Shown here: piece after piece, positions 16,436 through 25,562 of the stretch
Numbering within the stretch: position 1 is the stretch's first letter
Layout of the letters: every line of letters begins with the position of its first letter
Source of the DNA: Kaistella sp.
GTDB lineage: Bacteria > Bacteroidota > Bacteroidia > Flavobacteriales > Weeksellaceae
Reading direction: 5' to 3'
Assembly (NCBI GenBank): GCA_019459085.1
Contig: JAIBEW010000015.1
Location: 1 to 55,704 of the forward strand
Length of the DNA: 55,704 bases
Program-made: the position numbers and the translations under genes
Notes under the pieces: generated by a model
Seen by the model: only the letters and a program-made list of their open reading frames with translations
Database searches by the model: none
Told to the model about the DNA's origin: nothing

Positions 16436-19400
16436 TTAATTCATTAAACCCTTCATAATAGTTATTCCAACTGCTATTTCACGGATAACTTCATCTTTCA
16501 TGCCAAAAAAATCTGCATTTTGGTCTGTTTTTAATTCCCAGGCTGCTGAGATTTCAGCGAGTTTGAAGAGACCGGCGGTTCCCGCGGTTCCTTTCAGTTT
16601 ATGGAGCAGTTTCTTCACTTCCTCTCCCTCTCTGCGGTCTGCTGCTTCCGTAATCTTTTCTGACGAAACGGTAAGTTCCTTCACTACCAGATTCAGAAAC
16701 ATGTTTTTAAATTCTGCATCGTCCCCTACCTGTTCGTTCAGAAGGTCCATATCAAAATATTCTTCATTCACTATGGTTTCAGGATGCTCCGCGCCGGATT
16801 TAGGCGAGAGATGTTTTTTCAGCATTTCAAAAAGATCCGCATGTCTCAGTGGTTTGGGCAAAAAATCGTCCATTCCTGCATTGAGACATTTCTCTTTTTC
16901 TCCGAGCACATTTCCGGCAGTAACCCCGATGATCGGCACGTCTTTATATGCAGACAGCAGGCGAATCTTTTTCGTAGCTTCAATACCGTCCATTACCGGC
17001 ATCTGTACATCCATCAGAATAATACTGAACTGTTTTATTTTACAGATTTCCAGAGCCTGCAGGCCATCTGTAACTTCTGTTAAATGCGCATCTGGGATAA
17101 GCGACTGCATCATTCTGTTGTTGAGCACCATATTTACCGGGTTATCATCCACCAACAGAACATTGAGAGACTGAGGGAATAATGAAATTTCCTCTACAGT
17201 TTTAACATGATCAATCTCAGGAGTCTTCGTTTTCACATTTTTTACCGCCCGCTTCAATGTACTGTAGAGGTCAGCTGACTTTATCGGTTTGAGCAGGCAG
17301 AATGATTTTTCGTCCTGACGGAAGGCATTGATCACATCGTGTTCTTCGGAAGAGGTATGAAGTACCACCAGTGGCGCTATCTCGTCCTGTTGGGTAAACA
17401 GTTCCTTAATTTTATCTATCGTTTCCAGACCGGAGATTACCGGCATGTGGTAATCCATCAGAATAACATCGAAACGCTCGCCTTTCATCAATATCTGTAA
17501 GGCCTCCATTCCGTTTGCAGCTAATTTTGCATCGATATTCTTATAAGCCAGCATGTGCTGAAGGATGATTCTGTTATTTTCATTATCATCAACAATCAGA
17601 ACGCGTTCAATTTTTAAATCTTCATCTTCCGCACTTGCATCCGATTCATTTATCTCGTAGGGAATCTGTAACTGGAAGCAGAATACTGAACCTTTCTGCT
17701 GTTCGCTGGTTAGTATAAGCCTGCTGCCCATGTATTTGAGAATATTGTTGGAGATGGTCAGTCCCAAACCTGTTCCACCGTAACGTTTGCTGACAGAACT
17801 GTCTTCCTGGGTAAATGCATCAAATATCCTTTGCTGTTTTTCCTTTGGAATCCCAATTCCTGTGTCCCGAACGGAAAAACGCAAGGTGATGTTTTCACTG
17901 TTCATCTCCAGTTTTTCTACCTTCAGTTCAATCTCACCGTTATCGGTAAACTTCACAGCGTTCCCCAATAAATTGATGAGAACCTGCTTGATCCGCGATT
18001 CGTCGAGGAAAATACTTTCAGGTAATCCCTGCTCTATATTCAGCAGCAGTTCAATATCTTTTCGCTGAGACTGGTAAAGAATTACATTCATCACCTGACT
18101 TACCAAATCGTAAACATTACAACGGTCAATCAGAAGTTCCATTTTTCCGGATTCGATTTTAGAAAAATCGAGAATATCGTTGATGATGCTCAATAAACTT
18201 TCCCCGGACTCATTAATATAATTCAGGTACTGTGTTTGCATTTCGTTGAGTGGCGTTTTAAGAAGAAGATCAGAAAATCCGATCACCCCGTTGAGCGGCG
18301 TTCGGATCTCGTGGCTCATATTGGCTAAAAATTCCGACTTCGCTTTGCTTGCCAAATCGGCAATTTCTTTGGCGTTCTTCAGCTCTTCATTTGTTTTTAC
18401 GGATTCCGTAATGTTTTGAATCGAAACGATCACTCCTCCCTTCAGTCCGTCAGAAAGATACCACGGACTCACTTCCATTTTATAATGTTGGATCTCCTCT
18501 TTATTGGAAACTTTGAGGGCTAAATCCTCGTTCTTATAAGATTTGCCATTCAGTGCGTCGAGATAAATTCGGCTGATTTCTACCGGAACTTCAATAGAAG
18601 TATGCAGTATATTTTTACCAATAATTTCCTTACGGTTCATGGAAAATTCTTCAGTCCAGGATTTGCTGACCGTTAAGTAATTCAGCTCCATATCCAGCAT
18701 TGCCACAGCTACCGGAACATCAGCTACAAATGACTGAAGCATTGCTTCTTTTCTTGATAACTCCAGATAGATTTTTTTGAAGACATCAACATTCTGCATA
18801 ATTCCGAATACTTTTTTGCAGACTCCATTTTCAAATTCCGGTACTCCGATCACTCGCACCCAAATTATATTGCCGTCGTTTTGTACCAGTTCCAATTCTT
18901 CATCATAGGAAATACCTTCCTTCACCGCTCTGTTAAATAAGAAACGGGCTCTTTTTTCGCTTTCAGGAGTGTAAAACTGCATCGCCCTTTCAAAATCTGG
19001 TTCGTAGGCTTGATCTACTTTATGAATATCTCGGGTAGCTTGGGACCAGAAGACAGTACCGTGCTTCATATTCACTTCCCATCCGCCAACCTTTGCAACA
19101 GCGCTGGTCTGTTCCAGAATTTTTTTAGTATATATAAGGTCCTTTTCAAGAGCCATTCTTTCTGTAACATTCAGTGAAGTGCTCATGACATAACGCTGAC
19201 CTTCTTCATCAGTATCCACTACGTTGTGGTACATCCAGAACATTTCTTCACCCTCCTTTGTCTGAAGAATCATTGTGCCCAAATCTTCTCCGTTTAATTT
19301 GATCCTTTGCAGATACTGATCCAGTAGTTCCCAGTTTTTTTTGGGAACCATATCTTTCAGATTAAGTCTTTTGGTTTCTTCAATAGAATAATTCAGTGTT

Positions 19401-20356
19401 TCCCTGCCTTTTTCGTTTACAGCCAAAATATTACCATCCAGATCATGCATACTCATGAGGCCGATTGCATTCTCAAAAAAACTTCTGAATCTCCGTTCGG
19501 AACTCTCCAGCTTACTTTTTTCCTCGATGAGGTGGGTAATATTAATTCCAAAGCAAAATATTTCGGAATTTTTAAGGTTCTGCTTCAAATACCACTCAAC
19601 AGTTATTTTTGTGGAAGGATCGATTTGAGTGGTGGTAGTTAGAACAAGTTTTTCCTGATTTTTTGGAAAATTTTCTGCCAAAGATTCCAATTCGCTGTTG
19701 CTCTCGCCTAAAATGGTTAAAAAATTTCTATGAAGTGCATCAGTAGTTTTAATTTTAAACACCTCTTCGAACGAGGGATTGACACTTTTTATTCTGAATG
19801 CATTATCAAGAACGCAGATCAGATTGTTCGTGATACTGAAGGTCTGTTCAAAATATTCGGCCTGAATATTCCGTTTCTTTCCCATCAGTATTTTGGTAAC
19901 CCCTTCTCCAATTTTTTCCAGAGAAGCAATCTGCTTTTCAGAAATTGATTTGGGTTTGTAGTCAATCACACAAAGGGTACCCAAAGCAAAACCTTCGTCG
20001 TCAATCAAAGGGACCCCCGCATAAAAACGGATACCGCTTTCGATAACAATTTGATTTTCAGATGATCTTTTGTCCAATAATGTATCTTCAATCACTAGAA
20101 TTTCGGCACTTGCAATTGCATATTGACACACGGTATTTTTTCGGTCAACAGAATCCAGTTCAAGACCTACGCAACTCTGAATGGTCTGCGTTTCCTTTTC
20201 CATCATTCCTACGATGGATGCTGGACAATCTGCAATCAGGCATGCCACCTCCGCAAAAACGTCAAGATCGGGATCCTTGCCCAAATGCAGTAAATCGAAA
20301 AATTCCAGTTTTTTAAGACGTTCATTCTCATTTTCGGGTATAAGAAGTGTATTCAT
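16436..20356 (-). CDS. hybrid sensor histidine kinase (GAF, PAS repeats, HisKA, HATPase, two REC, HPt)
   Basis: 1306 residues without membrane segments, so probably a cytosolic sensor. Order: GAF (about 20-155), about four PAS/PAC units (about 165-655), dimerisation domain with H682 (MSHEIRTPLNG), ATPase domain with N-box and the GTGLGL motif (to about 910), receiver 1 with D968 (MDYHMP), receiver 2 with D1116 (MDVQMP), and an HPt domain with H1252 (LLHKLKGTAGTAG). A full internal phosphorelay is therefore possible. It is the first gene of the four-gene operon ending with the glycosyltransferase fusion and is expected to control it. The signal is unknown. Confidence 0.9.
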   Translation of the reverse strand: MNTLLIPENENERLKKLEFFDLLHLGKDPDLDVFAEVACLIADCPASIVGMMEKETQTIQSCVGLELDSVDRKNTVCQYAIASAEILVIEDTLLDKRSSENQIVIESGIRFYAGVPLIDDEGFALGTLCVIDYKPKSISEKQIASLEKIGEGVTKILMGKKRNIQAEYFEQTFSITNNLICVLDNAFRIKSVNPSFEEVFKIKTTDALHRNFLTILGESNSELESLAENFPKNQEKLVLTTTTQIDPSTKITVEWYLKQNLKNSEIFCFGINITHLIEEKSKLESSERRFRSFFENAIGLMSMHDLDGNILAVNEKGRETLNYSIEETKRLNLKDMVPKKNWELLDQYLQRIKLNGEDLGTMILQTKEGEEMFWMYHNVVDTDEEGQRYVMSTSLNVTERMALEKDLIYTKKILEQTSAVAKVGGWEVNMKHGTVFWSQATRDIHKVDQAYEPDFERAMQFYTPESEKRARFLFNRAVKEGISYDEELELVQNDGNIIWVRVIGVPEFENGVCKKVFGIMQNVDVFKKIYLELSRKEAMLQSFVADVPVAVAMLDMELNYLTVSKSWTEEFSMNRKEIIGKNILHTSIEVPVEISRIYLDALNGKSYKNEDLALKVSNKEEIQHYKMEVSPWYLSDGLKGGVIVSIQNITESVKTNEELKNAKEIADLASKAKSEFLANMSHEIRTPLNGVIGFSDLLLKTPLNEMQTQYLNYINESGESLLSIINDILDFSKIESGKMELLIDRCNVYDLVSQVMNVILYQSQRKDIELLLNIEQGLPESIFLDESRIKQVLINLLGNAVKFTDNGEIELKVEKLEMNSENITLRFSVRDTGIGIPKEKQQRIFDAFTQEDSSVSKRYGGTGLGLTISNNILKYMGSRLILTSEQQKGSVFCFQLQIPYEINESDASAEDEDLKIERVLIVDDNENNRIILQHMLAYKNIDAKLAANGMEALQILMKGERFDVILMDYHMPVISGLETIDKIKELFTQQDEIAPLVVLHTSSEEHDVINAFRQDEKSFCLLKPIKSADLYSTLKRAVKNVKTKTPEIDHVKTVEEISLFPQSLNVLLVDDNPVNMVLNNRMMQSLIPDAHLTEVTDGLQALEICKIKQFSIILMDVQMPVMDGIEATKKIRLLSAYKDVPIIGVTAGNVLGEKEKCLNAGMDDFLPKPLRHADLFEMLKKHLSPKSGAEHPETIVNEEYFDMDLLNEQVGDDAEFKNMFLNLVVKELTVSSEKITEAADRREGEEVKKLLHKLKGTAGTAGLFKLAEISAAWELKTDQNADFFGMKDEVIREIAVGITIMKGLMN

Positions 20357-20419
20357 AAATTCTTTTGAACTTGTTTTACTTTAAGATTTCTTCCCAAAAA
20401 AAACATTGAGGAGGAAGAC

Positions 20420-20427
20420 CAAAGATA
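20420..20427 (-). promoter_or_regulatory. -7 box upstream of hybrid kinase operon
   Basis: TATCTTTG on the minus strand, 63 nt before the kinase start codon. A matching TTG at -33 is not clear, hence moderate confidence. Confidence 0.4.
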
Positions 20428-20610
20428 ATCTTTCAAAAGTAAACTGGCTTTGTTTTTTTCTGTAAAGTAACATCGTTCCCGGATTTTTTTCAGGAAAAGT
20501 TCACTCTTTGCAGACGGTTCGGAACCCTCATACCGCAGTCTGTTTTCTGCCACCCAAGAATGGGATTTTACGCTCCTGCCATCTTTAAGTTATATTGTTC
20601 TCCAAATAAT

Positions 20611-20618
20611 TACCTTTG
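20611..20618 (+). promoter_or_regulatory. -7 box upstream of LytS-type kinase
   Basis: TACCTTTG 20 nt before the start codon, giving a predicted leader of about 13 nt. No good -33 TTG at the usual spacing. Confidence 0.4.
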
Positions 20619-20637
20619 TTCCTTCTAAACTTTTACT

Positions 20638-21387
20638 ATGGATTCAGTGGCCTGGCTTTTTCTCATCTGTTTTGTCCTGACGGGCATCGGAGCCATTCTG
20701 GTTTTCCGGGAAATGAAGAAAGTCAGGAGGGAACGCGACCTGCTTTCTGCGGAAACCAAAGCTCTGAAAAAGAAACTGGGAGCAGCGAAACTCGATTATA
20801 TCGAAACCAAACTCAGTCCGCATCTTTTTAAGAATATCCTCAACTCGGTGCAGTCGCACGCGTACCAGACTTTCGTATCGCTCGACAAGCTTTCGGGTGT
20901 CCTCGATTACGTGCTGTATGAAAGCAGCGAACGTTTTGTAACCCCGAAACAGGAGTTTGAGTTTACGAACAACCTTATTGAAATCAATAAAATTAAGGTG
21001 AATCCCCTTTTCGACTTCCGCGTGAAGCTGAATATCGACGAAAACGATCCTGTGTTCAATGAAAAAGTGCTGGCGCCGCTCGTAACGGTAGACTTTATTG
21101 AGAATGCCTTTAAACACACCGATTTCCTTGCCGACGGATCCTTTATCCTCGTCCAGATTTCGCTGCAGAACGGCATCGCATCGCTGAAAGTCCAGAACAG
21201 GATCTCTTCGAAAAATCCTATGGAAAAGGACCGCAGCGGATTTGGGTCCGGATCACTGGAACAGCGCTTAAAGATTATTTACCGCAACCGATTTACGCTC
21301 CGCAAGACGGTGCAGGACGAAATCTTTACCGCTTATCTTAAAATAGATCTCAATGACAAATACAATCAAGTGCGTCATACTCGATGA
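20638..21387 (+). CDS. LytS/YehU-type sensor histidine kinase
   Basis: 249 residues with one N-terminal membrane helix (about 5-23), a short coiled coil (about 25-50) and a His_kinase domain with H62 in the SPHLFKNILNSVQ motif. The N-box-like FIENAFKH and the glycine segment GFGSGSLEQRL form the ATP site. There is no extracellular sensor domain, so it may respond to membrane state or partners. Its 3' end overlaps the LytTR regulator by 35 bp, a strong sign that they form a pair. Confidence 0.85.
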   Translation: MDSVAWLFLICFVLTGIGAILVFREMKKVRRERDLLSAETKALKKKLGAAKLDYIETKLSPHLFKNILNSVQSHAYQTFVSLDKLSGVLDYVLYESSERFVTPKQEFEFTNNLIEINKIKVNPLFDFRVKLNIDENDPVFNEKVLAPLVTVDFIENAFKHTDFLADGSFILVQISLQNGIASLKVQNRISSKNPMEKDRSGFGSGSLEQRLKIIYRNRFTLRKTVQDEIFTAYLKIDLNDKYNQVRHTR

Positions 21388-22084
21388 CGAGCTTCTCGCC
21401 ATCAGTTACCTGAAACTCCTGTGCGGACAGATCCCGGGTGTGGAAGTGGTGAAGGCCTTTAACAGGCCCGACCTTTTCCTGCAGGAAATATCGGGTCTTG
21501 AATGTGATGTCTGCCTGCTGGATATAGAAATGCCGGGAATGAACGGTCTGCAGGTGGCGGCACAGATTCCCGGGAAACAGATCATCTTCAGCACCGCGTA
21601 TCAGGAATATGCGGCAGATGCTTTCGACCTCAATGTCGTGGATTATGTTCGAAAACCGCTGAAAAAAGACCGGCTGCAGCAGGCTTTCGACAAAGTTAAA
21701 CGTCAGGATTTACCATCCACAGGATTCTTTTTTGAATGGAACACGGGTCTTGGCAGAACGAGGATTCTCGGCGATTCCCTGAAGTATATTAAAACTTCCG
21801 AAATCGACAGCCGCGATAAAAGGGCACTGCTTAGCGACCATTCGGAAATGATCCTGAAAAACATCAATTTCCGAACACTGCTTGAACTTTTACCGGCGAA
21901 AGCCTTTATTCAAATCAACAAGAAGGAGGTGATTGCCCTGAAAACGGTAAGAGCATATTCAGACTCAGAAATCGTTACCACGCTCACTGGTGAAAATGAT
22001 GCACCCCTAAAACTGCATCTTACTGAGGCATTCCGCGACGGCTTTTACAGCGCGATGAAAACCTATAGCCCTTTCGTTACATAA
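21353..22084 (+). CDS. LytTR-family response regulator
   Basis: 243 residues: receiver domain (1-120) with D57 (LLDIEMP), conserved D11-D12 and the Lys of VRKPL, and a C-terminal LytTR DNA-binding domain (about 140-240; LKYIKTSEIDS, LLPAKAFIQINKKEVI). It overlaps the kinase gene by 35 bp. A Kef-type antiporter gene follows 85 nt downstream on the same strand and could be a target or co-transcribed. Confidence 0.9.
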   Translation: MTNTIKCVILDDELLAISYLKLLCGQIPGVEVVKAFNRPDLFLQEISGLECDVCLLDIEMPGMNGLQVAAQIPGKQIIFSTAYQEYAADAFDLNVVDYVRKPLKKDRLQQAFDKVKRQDLPSTGFFFEWNTGLGRTRILGDSLKYIKTSEIDSRDKRALLSDHSEMILKNINFRTLLELLPAKAFIQINKKEVIALKTVRAYSDSEIVTTLTGENDAPLKLHLTEAFRDGFYSAMKTYSPFVT

Positions 22085-22168
22085 ATGCGGCGTTTCACTT
22101 CATTTCGGTGCTTAAAGTGCTGAATGTTTTTATTTTCTTTCGATTTTTGCACCATCAATATTGTAATC

Positions 22169-24451
22169 ATGCAGAAGTACAGAAATCTCATCTTTTATAT
22201 TTCCACCATCGTTGTATTCTCGGTGATGATGTATTGGTTTTTCATTCAGGGTGAAGCGCTTGAAAATGCCGCCTCGGTGGTCACCATCACCTACCCGGGT
22301 TCCATGTGGGATCACTTTTTAACTTCCTTTACCGAGAACCTTCATCATCCATTGGCACTGCTGCTTCTGCAGATTGTAGCGATTCTACTGACGGCGAGGC
22401 TTTTCGGCTGGATCTGTACGAAGATGCGTCAACCCACCGTGATTGGTGAAATGATTGCAGGGATCGTATTGGGACCGTCGTTTGTTGGGATGCATTTTCC
22501 TGAGTTTTCCGGTTTTCTGTTTCCGACCGAGTCGCTCGGGAATCTGCAGTTCCTGAGCCAGATCGGACTTATTCTGTTCATGTATATCGTTGGAATGGAA
22601 CTGGATCTAAGCGTGCTGCGGAAAAAAGCCAACGATGCGGTGGTGATCAGCCATGCGAGCATCATTGTGCCTTTTGCGCTCGGCGTGGGTCTCTCCTATT
22701 TTATTTATCAGGAACTTGCGCCGGATCATATTCCGTTCCTTTCATTTGCGCTTTTCATCGCCATCGCGATGAGCATAACTGCCTTTCCTGTCCTCGCCAG
22801 AATCGTGCAGGAAAGGAACCTTCAGAAAACAAAACTCGGAACGGTAGTTATCACCTGTGCTGCTGCCGATGATATAACCGCGTGGTGCATTCTGGCCGCG
22901 GTTATTGCCATCGTAAAAGCAGGCTCCTTTACGAGTTCACTGTATGTGATCCTGATGGCGGTGGCGTATGTGCTGATTATGATTAAAGTGGTTCGTCCGT
23001 TTGTGAAGAGGGTCGCGGACCTGCAGACCGGCAAGGGCATTATCAGTAAATCCATTGTGGCCATCTTTTTTCTGATTCTGATTATTTCCTCCTATTCAAC
23101 TGAGGTCATTGGGATTCATGCCCTTTTCGGAGCATTTATGGCAGGTGCCATTATGCCTGAAAATACGAAATTCAGGAATATCTTCATCGAGAAGATCGAA
23201 GATGTGGCTCTTGTCCTTTTGCTGCCCCTTTTCTTTGTATTTACCGGTCTGAGAACCCAAATCGGACTGCTGAACGATCCTGAACTCTGGAAAACGGCGG
23301 GACTCATCATCGTGGTAGCGGTAGTCGGAAAATTCGTCGGGAGTGCGTTGGCTGCAAGATTCCTGAAAATAAGCTGGAAAGACAGTCTGACCATCGGTGC
23401 ACTGATGAATACGCGGGGACTGATGGAGCTTATTGTCCTGAATATCGGTTATGATCTCGGGGTTTTAGGTCCGGAAATCTTTGCGATGATGGTGATTATG
23501 GCTTTGGTCACCACTTTTATGACAGGACCTGCGCTCGACCTGATCAATTTCTTTTTCAAAAAAGCAAAGCCTTCGGCGGAGGATGACGATGATGCGGCAG
23601 GAAGTCAGTATAAAGTGCTGATCTCGTTTGTAAAAGCACAAACCGGTAGTACCCTGCTGAAGTTTGCCGATAACCTGACGCACAAGATGAACGGGAACAA
23701 ATCCATCACCGCCATGAATGTGGCTCCTGTGGATGACCTACACAATTTCTCGCTTGAGGATTTCGAGAAACAGCAGTTTGCCGACGTTATTCAGACTTCG
23801 CATCACCTCAACACTACAGTAACCACGATGTTTAAAGCTTCGAACGACATTGATTCCGATATTATCCACATTGCGAAAAAGGGAAATTATGACCTGCTCC
23901 TTCTGATGCTGGGAAGTTCCATTTATGAAGGGACGCTGCTGGGCAGGCTGCTCGGTTTCACCACGAATATCATCAACCCCGAAAAACTGCTGAACACCGT
24001 GAAAGGCAGAACCAACATTTTCCAGATGTCGCCGTTTGATGATGTTACTTTAAGCATCCTCGATAAAACCACGATTCCGGTAGGCATTATGATCGACAAA
24101 AACTTCAGAAGTGCTGATAAGGTGTTTATCCCGATATTTGACCTCGAGGATTTCTACCTGCTTGATTACGCGAAAAGGCTGATCAACAACAATGATGCGC
24201 AGATTGTCATCCTGGATGCAGGTGGACAGATCCGTAAAAATATGGAAATACGAGAACTTATCCGCAGTATTGAGCATATGGCACCAAACCACATCAGTCT
24301 GCGGAATGAAAAAATCATTGAGAAGGAGTTTCTGGATTCACAGGATCTGATGATGATCAGCCGCAGAAGCTGGAAACATCTGATTGACAGCAAGAGTCTT
24401 TGGCTGCAGGATGTACCGAGCACGCTGATTATTACGCATCCCGGAGTATAG
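22169..24451 (+). CDS. Kef-type cation:proton antiporter with C-terminal cytosolic domain
   Basis: 760 residues. An extra N-terminal helix (about 8-25) precedes a CPA2 Na+/H+ exchanger domain with about 12 membrane segments (about 60-455; GEMIAGIVLGPS, SITAFPVLARI and ADDITAW motifs; the Asp pair is typical of CPA2 ion binding). The C-terminal 270 residues look like a degenerate universal-stress-type region rather than TrkA-N. The start at 22169 (MQKYRNLIFYIS) is preferred to 22124. It probably moves K+ or Na+ against protons in the inner membrane. Confidence 0.85.
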   Translation: MQKYRNLIFYISTIVVFSVMMYWFFIQGEALENAASVVTITYPGSMWDHFLTSFTENLHHPLALLLLQIVAILLTARLFGWICTKMRQPTVIGEMIAGIVLGPSFVGMHFPEFSGFLFPTESLGNLQFLSQIGLILFMYIVGMELDLSVLRKKANDAVVISHASIIVPFALGVGLSYFIYQELAPDHIPFLSFALFIAIAMSITAFPVLARIVQERNLQKTKLGTVVITCAAADDITAWCILAAVIAIVKAGSFTSSLYVILMAVAYVLIMIKVVRPFVKRVADLQTGKGIISKSIVAIFFLILIISSYSTEVIGIHALFGAFMAGAIMPENTKFRNIFIEKIEDVALVLLLPLFFVFTGLRTQIGLLNDPELWKTAGLIIVVAVVGKFVGSALAARFLKISWKDSLTIGALMNTRGLMELIVLNIGYDLGVLGPEIFAMMVIMALVTTFMTGPALDLINFFFKKAKPSAEDDDDAAGSQYKVLISFVKAQTGSTLLKFADNLTHKMNGNKSITAMNVAPVDDLHNFSLEDFEKQQFADVIQTSHHLNTTVTTMFKASNDIDSDIIHIAKKGNYDLLLLMLGSSIYEGTLLGRLLGFTTNIINPEKLLNTVKGRTNIFQMSPFDDVTLSILDKTTIPVGIMIDKNFRSADKVFIPIFDLEDFYLLDYAKRLINNNDAQIVILDAGGQIRKNMEIRELIRSIEHMAPNHISLRNEKIIEKEFLDSQDLMMISRRSWKHLIDSKSLWLQDVPSTLIITHPGV

Positions 24452-24467
24452 GAGGTAGTTCGTGAAG

Positions 24468-24556
24468 CTGTCATTCTGAAAGGAGCGTAGCGCAGTGAAG
24501 AATCTTTTACAGGTTTCATTCAGTATTATGAGATTCCTCCTTCGTCGGAATGACAG
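24468..24556. repeat. dispersed-type palindromic repeat
   Basis: CTGTCATTC (24468-24476) pairs with GAATGACAG (24548-24556). Nested GAATCT (24500-24505) and AGATTC (24531-24536), plus GAAGGAGC-like and CCTCCTTCG segments, form a long imperfect hairpin. Intergenic repeats of this style (TCATTCTGA...GAATGACA) are widespread in Bacteroidota genomes. It lies 17 bp after the antiporter gene. Confidence 0.6.
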
Positions 24557-24590
24557 TCGTTCCGCTTATGATGAACGTGTGAATTTTTAA

Positions 24591-24709
24591 ACACGAATGC
24601 CACAAATATTTTTACTAATTGGTACTATTTTAAGAGTGTTGGAATTCAGATTTTAAATTAGTTTTTTTACCACGAATGGCACAAATCTGCTCACAAATGA
24701 CACGAAATG
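24591..24709. repeat. degenerate CACGAATGxCACAAA repeats
   Basis: CACGAATGCCACAAAT (24592-24607), CACGAATGGCACAAATCTGC (24671-24690) and CACAAATGACACGAAATG (about 24692-24709) are related copies. They sit in the 433 bp gap 24452-24884, in which I see no gene. The remainder of this gap (24710-24838) has no recognised features. Confidence 0.5.
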
Positions 24710-24838
24710 TGCAGTGCAATTAATTCAGAGCCGAATCACAACCTACATCCTGCTGCCATTTTCCATGCCTTGCCTTCAACCTTTTACTTAATCTGAAAAA
24801 CTACAACCTGCTCCCTGCCATCTCCCTTCTGAAAAACA

Positions 24839-24862
24839 AAAGCCGCAGGTGACCGCAGCTTT
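24839..24862 (-). terminator. terminator of SlyD-like gene
   Basis: On the minus strand AAAGCTGC, an 8-base loop, GCGGCTTT, then TTGTTTTTC. The eight-pair stem includes one G-U pair. Confidence 0.6.
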
Positions 24863-24884
24863 ATGAGATAAATGTTTTTGTTTT

Positions 24885-25385
24885 TTAATGTCCGCCCTGA
24901 CCGTCGATGCCGTGTGCATGGCCGTGATCGAGTTCTTCTTCAGTGGCCGGCCTTGTGGTCACGACTTCAATATCGAAGTTCAGGACTTTTCCTGCCATTG
25001 GATGATTCAGGTCTACTGTTACGGCTTCGGGAGTGACTTCAAGAACCATGGCATTCAGGTGGTTTCCGTCGGGATCCTGTAAAGGCAAAATAGCGCCGAT
25101 CGGCGGAATTCCGGACTCTTCAAACATTTCTGCAGGAAGCTGAGTGGTGGCGTTTTCCTCTCTTTCGCCATAGCCTTCCTGGGCAGTAAGCGTGAAAGAT
25201 TTCTGTTCACCGGCAGCCATTCCCTGAAGGTGTTCTTCAAATTTTGGCAGCATCATGCCCACTCCGTAAAGGAAAGTGAAAGGGTTTTCAGCGTCGGTCT
25301 GTTCGATAAAGGTTCTTTCGCCGTTTTCTTCAATGGCATTCAGCGTGTACTGCAGCGCTACCACGTGATTTTTTTCTATTGTCAT
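24885..25385 (-). CDS. SlyD-like FKBP-type peptidyl-prolyl cis-trans isomerase
   Basis: 166 residues: FKBP half-domains surrounding an insert-in-flap domain (YGEREENATTQLPAEMF), the SlyD arrangement, with FLYGVGMMLPKFEEHLQGM and LNHPMAGKVLNFDIEV flanking it. The C-terminus is short and His-rich (HGHAHGIDGQGGH), a weak version of the SlyD metal-binding tail. It acts in the cytoplasm as a folding helper and possibly in nickel handling; no hydrogenase genes are in the window. Confidence 0.9.
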   Translation of the reverse strand: MTIEKNHVVALQYTLNAIEENGERTFIEQTDAENPFTFLYGVGMMLPKFEEHLQGMAAGEQKSFTLTAQEGYGEREENATTQLPAEMFEESGIPPIGAILPLQDPDGNHLNAMVLEVTPEAVTVDLNHPMAGKVLNFDIEVVTTRPATEEELDHGHAHGIDGQGGH

Positions 25386-25470
25386 GTCTATAAGGTTAGC
25401 AAAGGGTTATTACATCCTTTTGTTGATTTTGGTATTTAGGAGCACCCGGTTTCCATGGTCTGCCGGTGTG

Positions 25471-25478
25471 CAAAGATA
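25471..25478 (-). promoter_or_regulatory. -7 box upstream of SlyD-like gene
   Basis: TATCTTTG on the minus strand, predicting a leader of about 79 nt. The upstream TTG is not evident. Confidence 0.4.
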
Positions 25479-25562
25479 ATATTTTGAAATAAAACGGTTT
25501 TCCCTGACAACACCTCCCCCGTATCAACGGTTTAACAACTTAACGCCTCCCCGACTCAACAA

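Noticed and set aside
20644-21117. 157-residue frame opposite the LytS-type kinase
   Set aside because: Entirely inside the kinase coding sequence, with no domain.
24452-24884. tRNA or small protein in the largest gap
   Set aside because: No cloverleaf-like arms or convincing ORF; the stretch is explained by two repeat families and a terminator.
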